Assembly: GCA_051453625.1 (NCBI GenBank)
Contig: JBOZIK010000001.1
Coordinates: 182,299,608-182,363,607 of the forward strand
DNA length: 64,000 bases
Direction: 5' to 3'
Source: Welwitschia mirabilis
Lineage: Eukaryota > Gnetophyta > Gnetopsida > Welwitschiales
Under the pieces are notes generated by a model. That model was not told where the DNA came from and made no database searches. It saw only the letters and a program-made list of their open reading frames with translations. Shown piece after piece: positions 48,880-62,239 of the stretch (the first letter of the stretch is position 1; every line of letters starts with the position of its first letter). A program made the position numbers and the translations under genes.

Positions 48880-49400
48880 GTCATCCAATTAGATCTACAA
48901 GCTATTTCTATTAAAGCCACTTTTCCTTTTATTTCTATTAACATTTCCATGGAAATTTCTATTGTTATTGATGGGGAATAATCTAGTGTAACTATGCATA
49001 AGGGTACATAAGTGACTGAGATTTATAACATAAATCCTATTCCTAGGGAGTTTCATCTTAGAAGTATGGACAAAGAACCAAAAGCGATGGAAATTACCAA
49101 TGAGACTAAGATTCTAGACAATAATGATAGAAAGAAGATGGGGAAATAAGGTGCTAATGTTAACATGAGAATTATAAGTTGCAAAACAAATATATTTATG
49201 ATAACAATAAATTAAATAAGAGACAAGTTCATGTTAGTACTAAGTCTATGAAGATTGAAGATGATATGGCTAAGGTTGAAGGTAATATCAATGCAATTAA
49301 AAAGACAAATGAAGAAGAATAAAATTTTCTTAGACAAAAAAATGAAAGTAATCTAAATGGTGTAGAAATTAATTCCATTAAGGATATAAGTAGGAACAAA
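48880..49400 (+). pseudogene. Unrecognised ORF region in the nested element
   Basis: A long readable stretch with few stops: 'IKATFPFISINISMEISIVI', then 'NINPIPREFHLRSMDKEPKA' and a polar part rich in Asn, Lys and Glu, continuing with a shift into 'VHVSTKSMKIEDDMAKVEGN'. It occupies the place where pol would be, yet resembles no protease, RT or integrase that I know. It may be a captured host sequence. Confidence 0.35.
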
Positions 49401-50883
49401 AAGCTAATATAGAAAATTGATTCTTTACCACCATTAAATGAAATTCTCTAGCATCTGAGATAGATATTATTAAAGTTTTATCCCATTAACATGAAAAACA
49501 TTCCCTTTATATCATCATGATATCTTAGTAGATAAAAGTGAATAGGTGTTACTTGCATCAAAGGGTTAACTCTTAGGCTTATCTAGGTAGCCTATATACT
49601 ATTATTAGTAAATGTTTAGATAAACCTTTATATTAATAATTTTTTATATTAATTGAGCCCTTATTCGTAGTTACCATTGGTCTTCATCTTGTAATCCTTA
49701 ACTACATGATAAGTCTTAACTAGATAATCCTATTATTTTATGATTAAACTTTATAATATTGTTTAGATGGATTACGCATTTAGGTATTCAACTTTATGGG
49801 ACTAGATTTTTCTCACTCTCAATTAATCTTAAAGCTCTTGTATATTTATTAAGTCTTTGCTTACATAGCCTTATTTCACACATTTTGTCCTTGTCTTATT
49901 AGGCTTTAAGATGTTATATTATGCATATTAATCATTAAAGTGAAAATTCAACTAGAGTATACAAGCAAAAGTATTGAAGAAGCATTTAATAAAGCTCACA
50001 ACAAAGGAGTGTAGAGTGGAAGAGACTTATAATTTATGAGATTATGCTTGAGAAGTTTATACATAATATATTTAGAGGTGAGTGTCTTAATTTGGAGTGA
50101 AAAATTATTATGTTGTAATACTTGACTTTATAGTTTTGGATAAGCAAGAAGTTCATTGAGATATTTTAGATTATTAAATTAAATGATTCAACTTATTTCT
50201 AAGTATATTTAACTATGTTTGCAAAAATTCTTTACATGAGAGATATTCTGGTTAATGATGTTTTCCCTAATCAAGTAATCATCATAAACTTAGAAAATGA
50301 AGAAGATTAGAAGGCCATGTATAACAAACGAGTTTCTATAAATTTTAAATTTAATATACATATATAGTATAACTTTTGGAGAATATGCCATGAAGTTTAA
50401 CATTGCAATGAAGGTGATTAGGTATAGCTCACTTGAAGTAATAATGAGATGTATGAATCTTTATAGTGATTATTTATTTATAGATGTATAAATTAATCAA
50501 AGGCTAATAGTGTGAAGATAAAAGCTAATTTATACCAACTACTTCCAATATGAAGGAAACCAAGAAGAAACTTTCAACATGTATTTTATAGGAAGTTTGC
50601 TAAAGATGAAGAAGGATAAATATGGCTCTATATTTTTATTATGAAGTGCTTTAGTTAGATGGCATGGTTCAAGTTATGTATGAATATACCAATTGCATTT
50701 TAGGATGCAAAATTATTTCAAGAAGATTGTGAAGATCCATGTATCTCTATAGGTGGTGTTTAGCACATATTATAAAGAATGTTTTTAAGTTTATCTATAA
50801 AAGAAGCAACTTATAAAAACATATATTAAGCAATGGAAACCTAAGATTTTGAAAAGTTTTAAGGATGAAACTTATTAAGGAGG
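49401..50883 (+). other. 3' internal region of the nested element
   Basis: No domain was read. It ends with 'aaacttattaaggagg' directly before the 3' LTR, a short polypurine tract. Confidence 0.45.
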
Positions 50884-52805
50884 TGAGAAATTTTACATTC
50901 CAATTTTTAAGTTATAAAAATTAGCCTAAAATTATTAAATAAAAGCAAATAATATAGTCAAACATAATGTTTTATAGGTAAAAGGAATTATTACAAATGG
51001 CTAAATCTTTAAAGGTGATGAAAAAATTCTATATTGATGTTATTCTTTGAATATTATTTTTAATTATATCATATTAATTAAGTTACAATTAAAGTCCTCT
51101 TTTTTTATCATGATAAAAGTAATGGCATGCTCTTAAAATTATAGCATTTACTTCTTGATTTATGGAGTTATTAGTAATTATTATTTGAATTTTAAAAAGA
51201 TTATATATCATGATTAATCTATCTTCTTTGTGATTATGTTATAGAACTTAATTCTTATAGGCATCTTTTTAATGATTATTATTTTGCAAAATAAGTAGTT
51301 ACTGTTATGATGAAATATTATGCACTTTGTGGCTAGGCAATGTAATGATTTAAGAGTATGGAATCATTACCACTTATTTTTATGATGATGTATTTTCATA
51401 TTATCATGTCTCTTCATATCCCCTCCCCCTTTTACTACAAATAAGACTTCCTTCTCATTGTATTTTTATATCTTTGAAAAAGCCTTTGTTTTTAAATCTT
51501 AGTGATTTCAAACTTGGATCTTGGAATATCTTAGAACTTTATAACCTTCAAAGAGCCTTGAAGTCTTTATAAAATTCAACCAATACGAGTATGGTTACCA
51601 TTTAATTATTACATCTTTAATTAGTCCTATTCTTGTATGTATCCTTTTATGCATTTTATTTTTGTTACGTTTCTTACAATCATCTTAGTATTGTTTAAAT
51701 GTTTTTGTGTTATCACTTCTTAATGGACTAAAATATTCATTATGAATTATATTTTATATTATTTTCTTGGAAAATCCTTAAGAAATTAAATGAGAATGTA
51801 TTACAAGTTATTCTTGTTAAGGATCTACACTTTTATTGATGTATCTCGCTCATACTTCCTTTGATATCCTCGATTCTTGTGGTATTATGAAAATGATTAT
51901 TCATATATCGCTAAATGAGGCAATCGGCTCCACATATCACCGAAATAGGTCATGAAGTAAGAGAATATATGCAAGAAATATTATGAGAAATTAATAGATT
52001 ACAAAATGAGGCAGTGAATCCCACAAATAATAAAATTAGGTGGTGGAGGAATATGGAAATTTTATATATGAAAAATTTATAGAAAAACCAATTATTCTCA
52101 TATAATTTTCATAAGATCGTAATTATTTCTTAGAAATTATTGATACTTGTCTTATCTATTCTAACTCTTGAAATCCTTTAATCTTTATGTTGCCTTGCCT
52201 AGGATATACTAGAAGCTATGAAATTTTCATAGTTCTCATTCCATATTTCTCTTATAAATAGGTGGTAAATCTAGAGCTTGATTGTGATGAGAGTATAAGG
52301 AAGTGGATATTATTATTTTAGTTTATGCTAAAAAATTTATCTTGGAGTAAAACTTATGAACCTTGAAATTTTAGTGATGTAATAATACAATCTTGAGAAT
52401 AATTCCCAAATTGAATTATGTGTATTTTTATCTAAATGTTCTTGATCTTGAAATAGCAGATGTGATGAAATCTAATTTTTCTTATTAAGATTTTCTATTT
52501 TCTTGTTAAAAAATTTTATCATGAGATTGTTGAACTTTTACTTGGTAGAATAATTTTTAATTTTTTAGAAATATTATTATCCCATAAATTTAATTATTAT
52601 TAAATTAATCATTATCACAATAGATTATTTTATTTATGAAGTGATACAATAAAGGAGGGGGCTATAATAGAGGGAGTTAAGATTATCTTGAGAAAATCTC
52701 GTTTTGCTATAGTATAGGACATAGATGAATTTAAATAAATTTAAATCTAAATAATAAATAAAACATAAACAATTATAGGATTATTGATTAAAGGAATAGA
52801 ATATT

Positions 52806-52892
52806 AAACTTAACCTATCTAAAATAAAATATTTTCTTAGACATATATTAAACTTAACCTATCTAAAATAAAATATTTTCTTAGACATATAT
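52806..52892. repeat. 44-bp tandem duplication
   Basis: 'aaacttaacctatctaaaat...' is repeated head to tail with period 44, nearly identical, and is single-copy in the 5' LTR (about 45417). It is therefore a recent event after LTR divergence. Confidence 0.8.
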
Positions 52893-53342
52893 CTTAAGAA
52901 AGGTGTTCTCTAAGAGGAGTTAAAAATTTAGAATGGGACCCACATGTGATGAGTACCTTGGAAGTTAATTTAATATATGATTCAGGGAGAAGGTCCCATA
53001 TAGCCATCTTAAATTAAATTCTTGAAGTGACAATAAGGAGCTATTATCAAAGCAAAAACCCACATATGCATATAGATTTGAACTTCTGACTATAGCCATG
53101 ATTTTCCTCCTATTTACTATTTCATAAAAGTGCTACATTTGATAAGAAGAAATTTTATAATTTTATTTGAGTAACTGCTGTTTTAATTTTTTCATCTTCT
53201 GATTACTCATGTTACTAAACATGGTTTATTACTTTTCTAAACTTCTATTCTCCTTTCTTCTCTAACTAATCATTTTTTCTTTCTCCATCTTGGCATCTTT
53301 CATTTATTCTTATTTTGAATGAATGGCTCAAATGCTACTAAA

Positions 53343-53850
53343 TCAACACATCATAAGTAATGTTTTTTTTAAGTTTATGCACTTAAATCTTAGTAAGTGA
53401 ACATCTATAGTTAAGTCTTGCAACTCATCCAGATTCATCTTAGAGAAGGCATTGTCCATTAGAGCATAAAAAGTAATCTTTACCTTGGTTTTATTAAAAT
53501 GAATTTCATTGGTAAATCTAGAACCTTTCATGAGAGAAATAATCAAGATGAAACCCTACACTCTAATTGATACAAATGTGATAGTGATAATTAGTAGTTT
53601 AGTCATCTGAGAACCTATGTTGGATCTAAAGTTAATAATGAATGAAGTAATTTATGCATCAGTTAATGTAAGGATCATCAAAGAGCTCTAATTTTCTATC
53701 TCTTTAGTAACATTTGTGGTTTCCAAAAAATTGATGAAGATGCTAAAGAAAGGATGATACCTTAGAAATGCATGATGTTATAAGCATAGATGATGCCCTT
53801 GAAGACCAATAGAAATAAGAAATAGATGAACTAAAAAAATGAAAAAGGTT
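53343..53850 (-). pseudogene. Antisense ORF inside the 3' LTR, homologous to that in the 5' LTR
   Basis: Same frame order as 46400-45861: FINFLETTNVTKEIEN, 'LMILTLTDA', GFILIISLMKGSRF and 'VKITFYALMDNAFSKMNLDE', followed by 'LLRFKCINLK' and then a frameshift. The last 67 codons (53546-53343) are open. Similarity to the other copy is clear at protein level. Product unknown. Confidence 0.4.
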
Positions 53851-54599
53851 TTATAATGAAATGTAAATGGATGAAAGGCACTATTTTATTTAAGAATAAA
53901 ATGACAAAATCAGAAAATGCAGTGGATAAATTAGAAGGGTAATGTAATGAAAAGAAGAACATAAGACAAAAATAAAAATAGAGGAGGAGAAGTCTACCAT
54001 AGCAAAATTAACTTAGAAGTCATTGATAACTATGGTTAAAGAATTAAATCTAGAATTATTGTTTTTCTCATTGTGATTCATAACTGATTCTGAGATCAAC
54101 TTCATTTCTAATTATTTAGTTTTCAACTCTATTCTTGCTTCTTTCTTTATGAAGCACTTAGGTCTAAGATCAATAGTAATCACCAACACAGAAGAAACCT
54201 TAATTCTAGAGAGCTCATAAAGGTTTATAATCTGACTAATAAGAGTTTACTCTTCTAGTTGTATTTAAAATCCTTATGTAAAATGCTTAGGCATTATATT
54301 TCAATTCATCTTGCATCTTAATGTATTATTGGAATGGTGATAAGATAGAATGTGAGAAGTCATATGTTCAAATCCAATTTTTAGGGAATCTTTTTAAAAT
54401 ATTCTACATTTGGATTAGGCCTATAATGTTGTAATATGCCTTTTCATTCAATTCAAGTGGTAGGGTAAGTGGTCTTCTTGGAAAATGTTTACTAAGAGAT
54501 TGAGGGTTCAATTCTAAGAAAAAGTGAAAATATAATTTTTACTGAAATGTTTCATGATTTGTGTTTGATTCCATGGACATTATAATAGATCATATATGT

Positions 54600-54625
54600 T
54601 TAAGCTATAGTATGCTTTACCTAAG
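54600..54625. other. LTR segment with tRNA-like boxes upstream
   Basis: Just upstream of this point, 54455-54525 holds 'TGGTAGGGTAAGTGG' and 'GAGGGTTCAATTC' in A-box/B-box-like spacing; the other LTR has the decayed equivalent at 46905-46965. Possibly a SINE fossil within the LTR. Confidence 0.3.
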
Positions 54626-54984
54626 CCATTCCAATAGGTGCTAAGGTTAATTGGTCAATTAAGTGCTAATGTTCTTGGCTCAAAATATTTCCATTAGTCA
54701 ATTTGTAGAACTATTCAACAACTATAATCCTTATCTTCGATACATATAAGTTAGTTAAATTTATGTAATCATTTATATAATTAGCTAGATTAATAGAATT
54801 TTAGACATTAGTTCATATGAAACCGTATAAGTAAATTATTATAAATAAATATGAGTCTTACATCTTATAGAAGATTGTGAGTATTTCATTGTCATTTAAA
54901 TTTTTAATTTTCTTAAAATTTGGGTATCACATTTTGGTATTTGAGTAAGTTTAAATTTTTTAACTATTAAAATCTGGATATCAT

Positions 54985-57200
54985 AAGTCTTTTGAAAAAG
55001 GATAAATCAAATTAAGGATTTGCTAAAAAAATGAAAGTTTTATCTAATTAATTAGAAAATATTAAATTAGAATAAGAGAAGGTAAGGTAAAATACAACTC
55101 ATTCTTCATCAATTTCATCTTTTTATAAGTTGTATTAAGTAGAGCATTATTTCACAAAAATGTATCAAAATTTCAAGTTTACTTGAAATGCTTTGTAATA
55201 ATATTGGTTTTTTGAATCTCATTCCTTTAATTAAAATTTTCATTATAATTGACCACTTAATAAGTATCCATATCATTATCTAAACAATTTTCATTAAACT
55301 TAAAATGCCTTTCATCCTTCTAATAATCAACTTTAGTGATAACCTAAATCATTACCTCTTATTCTTACCTAAGAAAATAAATTATAAAAACTATTGGAAC
55401 TATTGTGAATTAAATAGAAAAAAAACCAATGAAAAATTAAATTTATGTTTCAATAACAAAATAAGAAGGAAAACTATTTAATTTTACCATCTTAGTAATC
55501 TCCTAATGAAAAATCAACTAATGTAATGAAAGAATACACTAATGTAGATGCCACTATACTAAAAAGCAGAAAAACTATTTTAGAGCCTAGTTCTAAACCT
55601 TAGAAAGGTTAAATTTAAATAAATTAATAGATAATATTAAATTTGAATCTAGAAATAAATTTCAAAAGAGAAAATTGAAATCTTTCATCCTTTTTCTAGT
55701 TGTTTTGAATCTAAAAAGAGAATAATAGTTATGAAGACATCCATAAAACCTTTAAGGATGTTAATATTAATCTTTTTCTTCTTGAATTAATTAATAAAAT
55801 TCCTTCTTATAACAAATTTCTTAAATATCTATGCACGAAAAAAAGAAATATTAAAATATTTAAATAAATAAATAATTAATCTTACTACATCTACTATATG
55901 TATTTTATAATGCAAAATTCTAGTAGAATATGATCATCTTAGATTCTTATCATTACTATTATTAATATATTATATCATTAATAAATCTTTGGTAGATTTA
56001 AAAGCTAAATTAATCTTATGCATAAACCTATGTTTCAAGCTTAGTATTTTACTATCTTAAGTCTAGTAATGTAATTCTTTCCATGGCTAATAAAACTTTT
56101 GTAAAGCCTTTGGAAATATTGAAAGATGCTTTAATTCAAACTGATAAAATCATTTTTGTATTAACTTTTAAAGTACTCATAAGTTGAACTAGCTATCCCA
56201 TTATTCTTTATTAATCTTGACTTAAAACTACTAATGTATAAATTAAGTATAGATATAGTGCATTAAAAATTATTTTAACAAGCTTTCTATTACCATAAAT
56301 GGTTTTTAAATTGGAAAAAAAAGGTAATTGAATTAAATGAATATTTATCCTTACTTGAAATTTAACTTGTTAGTGATGAATGAGTTTCACTCTTAAACAA
56401 TATGTTTTTTAAATAAATAATATGAATTTTTTATTAAATCTTATTTATATTTAAATGAAATTGATAGTTCCATTGAATGTGTTTAGTTTAAGTATGTTAA
56501 TTATGCTTTTAATGAAATAAAAGTTATTAGTACTCTTTATTATATTTTTACTACTAAAAGTGTTTTTTCGGATCAATTTAAATCAATTATTATTAGTGTA
56601 CATCTTACTCCTTTTTAAGAACAAGAACTTATCAACTTATTAAATAAAAACTTTAAAGCATTTACTTAGTTTTATCATGATGTAGTTAAGATTCATCCTT
56701 TGATATGTTTGCATCATATCTATTTAGAATCTAACTTATACTTTATTTATCAACCTCACATTAGATTAAATCCAAAATTTTGGGATATTGTTAAAGAAGA
56801 AATCATAAAAATTTGAAAAAATAAAATCATTTACCCTAGTGTAAATAGTGAATGAATGATTTCTTTGCAATTTTTATTAAAAAGAATGGTAAATAAAAAG
56901 TTTTTGTATAATTTCATATTATTCATTATTATACTAAGAAAGATCACTTTTCTATTACTTTTATTAATCAAATCCTTGATAAAATTTGTGATCTTTTGTC
57001 ATATCCTATAGTTTGTAGACCTTAATTACTTGGATATTAAGCATATTAAGCTTTTAATCAAATGATGAATTACTCTTCTTTAAAGGCCTTGCCAAAATAA
57101 GATGGTTCTTTTAATTAACCTTAGTTTGTAATTTTCATAATTAACCTTGAAAATGATAATAATTATGTTATAAGGGTTTTATGAGAAAAGATATCTAAAC
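54985..57200 (+). pseudogene. Ty3/gypsy (Athila/Tat-type) gag end, protease and RT, decayed
   Basis: This resumes the element cut at 42917. Near 55745-55860 'VNINLFLLELINKIPSYNKF' and LKYLCTKKRNIK match the 'v.in.pll..i..iP.yaKFLKdL...Kr' block before the protease. Near 56080-56220 'MANKTFVKPLEILKDALIQT' then 'PIILY-x-S-x-LKTTN' is the retroviral-type protease segment (laDrt...p.G...DvLv...PiiLGRpfLkT). From 56570 the RT N-terminus is readable ('DVVKIHPLICLHHIYLES', 'HIRLNPKFWDIVKEEIIKI', then 'KDHFSITFINQILDKIC' matching the 'kDhFPlpfid.mld...g' block). Integrase is not seen before the gap at 57645. Confidence 0.7.
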
Positions 57201-57644
57201 ATTAAAAATTAGATAATCCCTTGATGTAAGAAATGAAAATCACATAGGAGGTCATAATAATATATTTTACATCTTATTTACTCATTTAAAATCTTGATAA
57301 ATATGATAAGTATACTATATTATAAATAAAAATTTTCTTCCTTGTGTTATGTGATTGATAAATTTTATGCATTATGAAATAAATGATCATATGAACAAGT
57401 ACATGCACTCTTATCTAAAACCAAAATAATAAATAAGTAGATTTACTTTATCATGACTTTTATTCTCTTGAGACATGTAAGAACACATAATCCATAGCAT
57501 ATTTATTATTTTATTTATTTAAATTAAAGAGTTTATCTCATTATACCCATATGACAATTTTGAGATTTCTCAATTTATTAGTTTGATGCCTGTCTTGTAT
57601 GAATTAAACTTACTTATAATTCTATGAAGGATTAAAAAGAAGCT
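57201..57644. other. AT-rich DNA, no gene recognised
   Basis: Probably gypsy pol too decayed to read. Confidence 0.4.
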
Positions 57645-58058
57645 NNNNNNNNNNNNNNNNNNNNNNNNNNNNNNNNNNNNNNNNNNNNNNNNNNNNNNNN
57701 NNNNNNNNNNNNNNNNNNNNNNNNNNNNNNNNNNNNNNNNNNNNNNNNNNNNNNNNNNNNNNNNNNNNNNNNNNNNNNNNNNNNNNNNNNNNNNNNNNNN
57801 NNNNNNNNNNNNNNNNNNNNNNNNNNNNNNNNNNNNNNNNNNNNNNNNNNNNNNNNNNNNNNNNNNNNNNNNNNNNNNNNNNNNNNNNNNNNNNNNNNNN
57901 NNNNNNNNNNNNNNNNNNNNNNNNNNNNNNNNNNNNNNNNNNNNNNNNNNNNNNNNNNNNNNNNNNNNNNNNNNNNNNNNNNNNNNNNNNNNNNNNNNNN
58001 NNNNNNNNNNNNNNNNNNNNNNNNNNNNNNNNNNNNNNNNNNNNNNNNNNNNNNNNNN
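57645..58058. other. Assembly gap, 414 N, with duplicated flanks
   Basis: About 125 bases before the gap (57520-57644) recur right after it (58059-58184) with only two or three differences, so the true gap may be zero or a collapsed repeat. Confidence 0.85.
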
Positions 58059-58184
58059 TTTAAATTAAAGAGTTTATCTCATTATACCCATATGACACTT
58101 TTGAGATTTCTCAATTTATTAGTTTGATGCCTGTCTTGTATGAATTAAGCTTACTTATAATTCTATGAAGGATTAAAAAGAAGC

Positions 58185-59999
58185 TAGCATGAGAAAATGA
58201 TGTATGTATTTAACATTTCTAATTAAATTAAGAACATTACTCATCTTAATTAGGTTAATAAGTCATAAACATGATCTCATTTTATACTTCAGTGTTACTT
58301 ATTACTCATCTCATTTGTCAAGAATAACTCATGTGATATTGTGAGCTTGAGCTATATACCTTTTGTTTACCTACATATAGAAATCCATTTCTCTCTTACA
58401 AAAAGCAGCTACTTTTCATTTGTCATGAAAGTGCACTCTATTTTATCCTATCTATTTTTTTAATATCTTTCTTATGGAGCTTAGAGCTTGGAAGATTAGA
58501 GCTAAGGATTTTTAGCTTTAACCTTCCTTGTGTTTTAACCATTAAGAACTACTAACATTTCCCAGTAAGGTCTTTGTTCATGTTGTTCTTATAATTTATT
58601 GATATATTACATTAGATCATTATTTATAGTTATCTTGAAAATTATATTTTTTATTCCTTCCCATTAGGTCTCACAAAGACATTAAGAAGATATGAATAGT
58701 TTCTTGTTCTTGGTGATGAAGGTTGATAATAGATGATTATGGCCAAGTAACTAAGGGGTTCACTATTAAAATAAACCAAACAAAATATATTAGATATCCA
58801 TGTTTGTTTTACAGTGATATATGTAATAATATATTTTTCATTCATTATGCATTAGATGCATCTTATTAGGGGTAAAGTCTGATCCTTAAAAATCTCTTTT
58901 AGACTACTACTCCTTCATGGTAATCTTAAGGCTTATAGTAAATAGTGTTTTTAAAATTTATTTGATTTTTCTTTATACATTGATTTGAATTAGTAACTTT
59001 ATTTTAGCTAGTATATTCATTATTTTATTAATTTAAATTATTGCATAACTAGTTGTAAAAACTTTACTATATTTCTTATAGCCAAAGTTAAATCTCTAGA
59101 TTAGAGATATAGAGTAAAAACATTATAGCTCATTAAATAGTAGGTATAAAGTATCAAAATGTTTTTTTGTAAGTATAGGATTGTTTCATAATTGTGAAAG
59201 TGTAAAAATAGTAATTTTTCTAATGTATAGTAATTTTTAAGAAATTTACTTATTAAATACATTACAAAATGAATGAAAATAATAGTAAGAAATTAATTTA
59301 CATTTCTATAACTAATAGTTAAGATATCAAAAAACTTGAATAATCTAAGTTGTAGGGTATTGAACGATATTTTCAAAACATCTTGATTTATTTAAAAATA
59401 CAAAGTATTTTGAAATTTATGATCATATTAGTATAGTATAGTAGGACTGTAATTCTAGAAAATTTGATAATTTTTAATCTTAGATCATGACCTTAGGAAT
59501 AATAAATTTAGAATTCCAATATGGTCTAAGTTAGTTTATAATGATCCTATTATGAGTCTAGATTTTAAAAAACTAATGTAATTTAAATTTTTTTATAATT
59601 AATTAATTATTAATTTTTGATTATGATATCTTATTATAACATAAAAAGTTATAATTAAAATTATATAGGTAATTTGAGTATGCAAGATAACTTATCATCA
59701 ATAGCCTTAAATTACATTACTTAGGAATAATATTTTCTTAGGAAAAATATCTTTTTTAGCTTTTTCCTTTTTATTTCACTTTTAGTATACATGCTTGTAA
59801 GGGTTATTATATTTTTAATTTAAGTAATATGAATAATCTTATATTTATCATTTATTTTCTTAACTTATAATATAGCCATGTGAGTCTTTGGATAAAGTAT
59901 TATGTTTTAACAATCATGCTTCAGCTATACATTTTTCTATTTATCCTCACTACACTAATCCATGAAGATTGTCATATGAGCATGGAAGAATGATACTAA
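58185..59999. other. AT-rich DNA, no gene recognised
   Basis: One 64-codon minus-strand ORF (58845-58651) matches no family I know. Nothing else was read. Confidence 0.5.
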
Positions 60000-60049
60000 G
60001 ATTGGCATGATTCTAAATATGGATTAGTTTCTTTAAGTATATTATTAAG

Positions 60050-60410
60050 CTGTTATTTATAGATTTTAGATATCTTTATTATTATTAAAAATATTTTCTT
60101 TATTTATTTTTTCATTATTGTAATATTGAATATAGAGATATTTTGGTATGCTTATTTTCTTTTTTATGATTGTGTATATAAAATAAACCTAATGATGATT
60201 AGAATTATTATAATTAGGTAAATAATCTATTAAATGTCCAAATTAGTTAGAATTGTATACATGCATTTGTATAATGTATTTATTAAACAAAACTAAATCA
60301 AGATAATCTTAATAATATTCATCCTCATAGTTGGATTTCATCACTTAGGTGGGTTGCATTAATTTTTTTTTAATAATACCTCTCTAAAAGAGAATTTAAT
60401 CATTACTCTC
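60050..60410 (+). repeat. Direct repeat, copy 1 (LTR part)
   Basis: Matches 62790-63120 in order ('cattattgt..tat.gagaTattt', 'cctaatgatgatta', 'aatattcat...ttcatcac..aggt.ggttg'). It lies about 650 bases before a PBS, consistent with part of a 5' LTR about 1 kb long. Confidence 0.55.
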
Positions 60411-61066
60411 ATAAACTATCCATGTATGAACTTATTCTAACTTAATATCTTAAGCCCTTTGTATCTATGGATCATGTTTCACTATCCAAAGATGTTTCAA
60501 GGAAGTGGGGATTATTTATAGACATGATCTGCATCATGAACTTCCTATCACCTATGTTCGAAGTATATCGAGGTGAAGTGCAAGCCTATGGAGTTAATCC
60601 TAATCATATTTGTATAGTTTAAAAATTTAAATGGAACAAAGTTACATCTAGAGTATGGTCAGATATCAAGTTATAATGCTATTAATGGGAGTTACAATCT
60701 TCTATTATACTAGTTAGGTATTATCCTTAAACTTATCCATGTATGTTTATAACAAGTTTACATCTACTAAACTATTTACAAGATATATTTCTATATGACA
60801 AAAAACTAGGAAAAATAAAGCACACAAACTTATGAAATTGCTATTATTTGTAAGCCAAAATAACCTAGGATTATTTATAAATAACTACATAATGACAATA
60901 TGATTTATTTTTCTCAAAATATAAAAATAATAATAAAGAATAAGTAAAATTTTACCCTAGGTTTTACTATGTCTATTAGGTAATATCATTAAAGAATAAA
61001 GGAAAAGGATTAAAAAATAAAAAAATAGTTATTAATTATGATAAGAAAATATCAAGTATCAAAAAT

Positions 61067-61078
61067 TAGTATTAGAGC
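61067..61078 (+). other. Primer binding site, Met-tRNA type
   Basis: TAGTATTAGAGC followed by TCTAGG is TGGTATCAGAGC with one G-to-A and one C-to-T change. It marks the 5' end of a gypsy internal region. Confidence 0.5.
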
Positions 61079-61079
61079 T

Positions 61080-62235
61080 CTAGGTTAACTTAAATAATAA
61101 CTATGTTAAGCACTTTTACATTTATAATAATATGAATATAGCTATATATTTAATAACCTTTCTCCTTAATAATTTTAAAATTAGTTTTAACAATAATAAC
61201 CTTACTTTCTAATAGCTATAAAGTTAATTATATTCCCAACAATCTTAAAGCATGAGTAACATTAATGATATCCTTGATAATACTAGATTCTAAGATAACT
61301 CTAATTCCTAGATAAGAATGAATTTAATTATATATTCCTATAGTCAAGAATTTGATTATACCTATAATTTTCCTACTTCTTAAATATATGCTAAATTACA
61401 TCCATATTAACCCTAATAATTACAAATATTACATTTAGAAAAATCCTAGCATCTTAATAATCCTAGAAGTTGATTATATTTGGAATAGTTCGAAACTATT
61501 GATAAGGCTAGATATAATCCCAACTGCTAAATGATCATTATGTTAATCATATTTATGATAATCTTAAATTCCTAAAATAACCTAGAACAATGGTAAATTC
61601 AAGTTATTAAAGACTTTATTACCTTATAGAAATAGATAATAATAACTATGTAGGAGAATTACAATTATTTTAAGAATTTAGAACAATGACATTATATGGT
61701 TTCTTAAAGAACTTAACCTTTTAAAAAAACTTAAATATATAAAATCATGCATAATAATTAGATACCCTTGGAAATAATTAAAACTTCAATCAAGTTATTC
61801 ATCTTAAATTATATGGTCATATAACCTTTAAGTAAAATTCCATATTCATGACTTTTAAACCTAGTAAACCTCATATATTTAAAATAAAGAAAGGGAATAA
61901 ACTAGATTATTTACTTTAAGTTATAAATTATTATTAATCACCTCATAAAAATAGCCATTTATTTCTTAATATGATAAAAATATTTTTGAGTTTAATCTTT
62001 AATAATATTTATTCTATTTTCAAGTGTAATCTCATAAAAAATTCCACATCTTTTATATGCCTTATCATCATTAGCTAAACCTTGAGGTGAGGTCAACTGT
62101 ACTAAGTAATTAACATTAAGAGAATTCAAAAGTGATTTAGTAATTTAATGATGAAAATCAACCCCCATTTAACCTTGATGTAGAGGCACTAATAAATACA
62201 TTCATGTTGTTTCTATCAGGAATAGTAAATTAAGG
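61080..62235 (+). other. 5' untranslated region of the third gypsy element, no gene
   Basis: Between PBS and gag. It contains loosely repeated 'aataatcctaga'-type phrases (61250-61600), no coding region. Confidence 0.4.
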
Positions 62236-62239
62236 TTAA

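Larger units (their letters stand above)
42918..54984 (+). mobile_element. Nested LTR retrotransposon with giant LTRs, gag and no pol
   Basis: Two homologous blocks (42918-47728 and 50884-54984), each over 4 kb, flank a 3.15-kb internal region with a Met-tRNA-type PBS, a chromovirus-like gag and an unrecognised ORF. Protease, RT, RNase H and integrase were not found. It therefore looks non-autonomous, comparable to the LARD or TR-GAG classes described in plants. It splits the gag of a host gypsy element, so it inserted later. Target-site duplications are unclear (GATCT before, AGTCT after). Confidence 0.75.
50884..54984 (+). repeat. 3' LTR of the nested element (about 4.1 kb)
   Basis: Starts TGAGAAATTTTACATTCC and ends near GATATCATA. 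It aligns with the 5' LTR throughout. It carries a 44-bp tandem duplication (52806-52892), the counterpart of the antisense ORF (53850-53343), and about 130 bases not in the 5' LTR (54040-54190). Confidence 0.75.
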
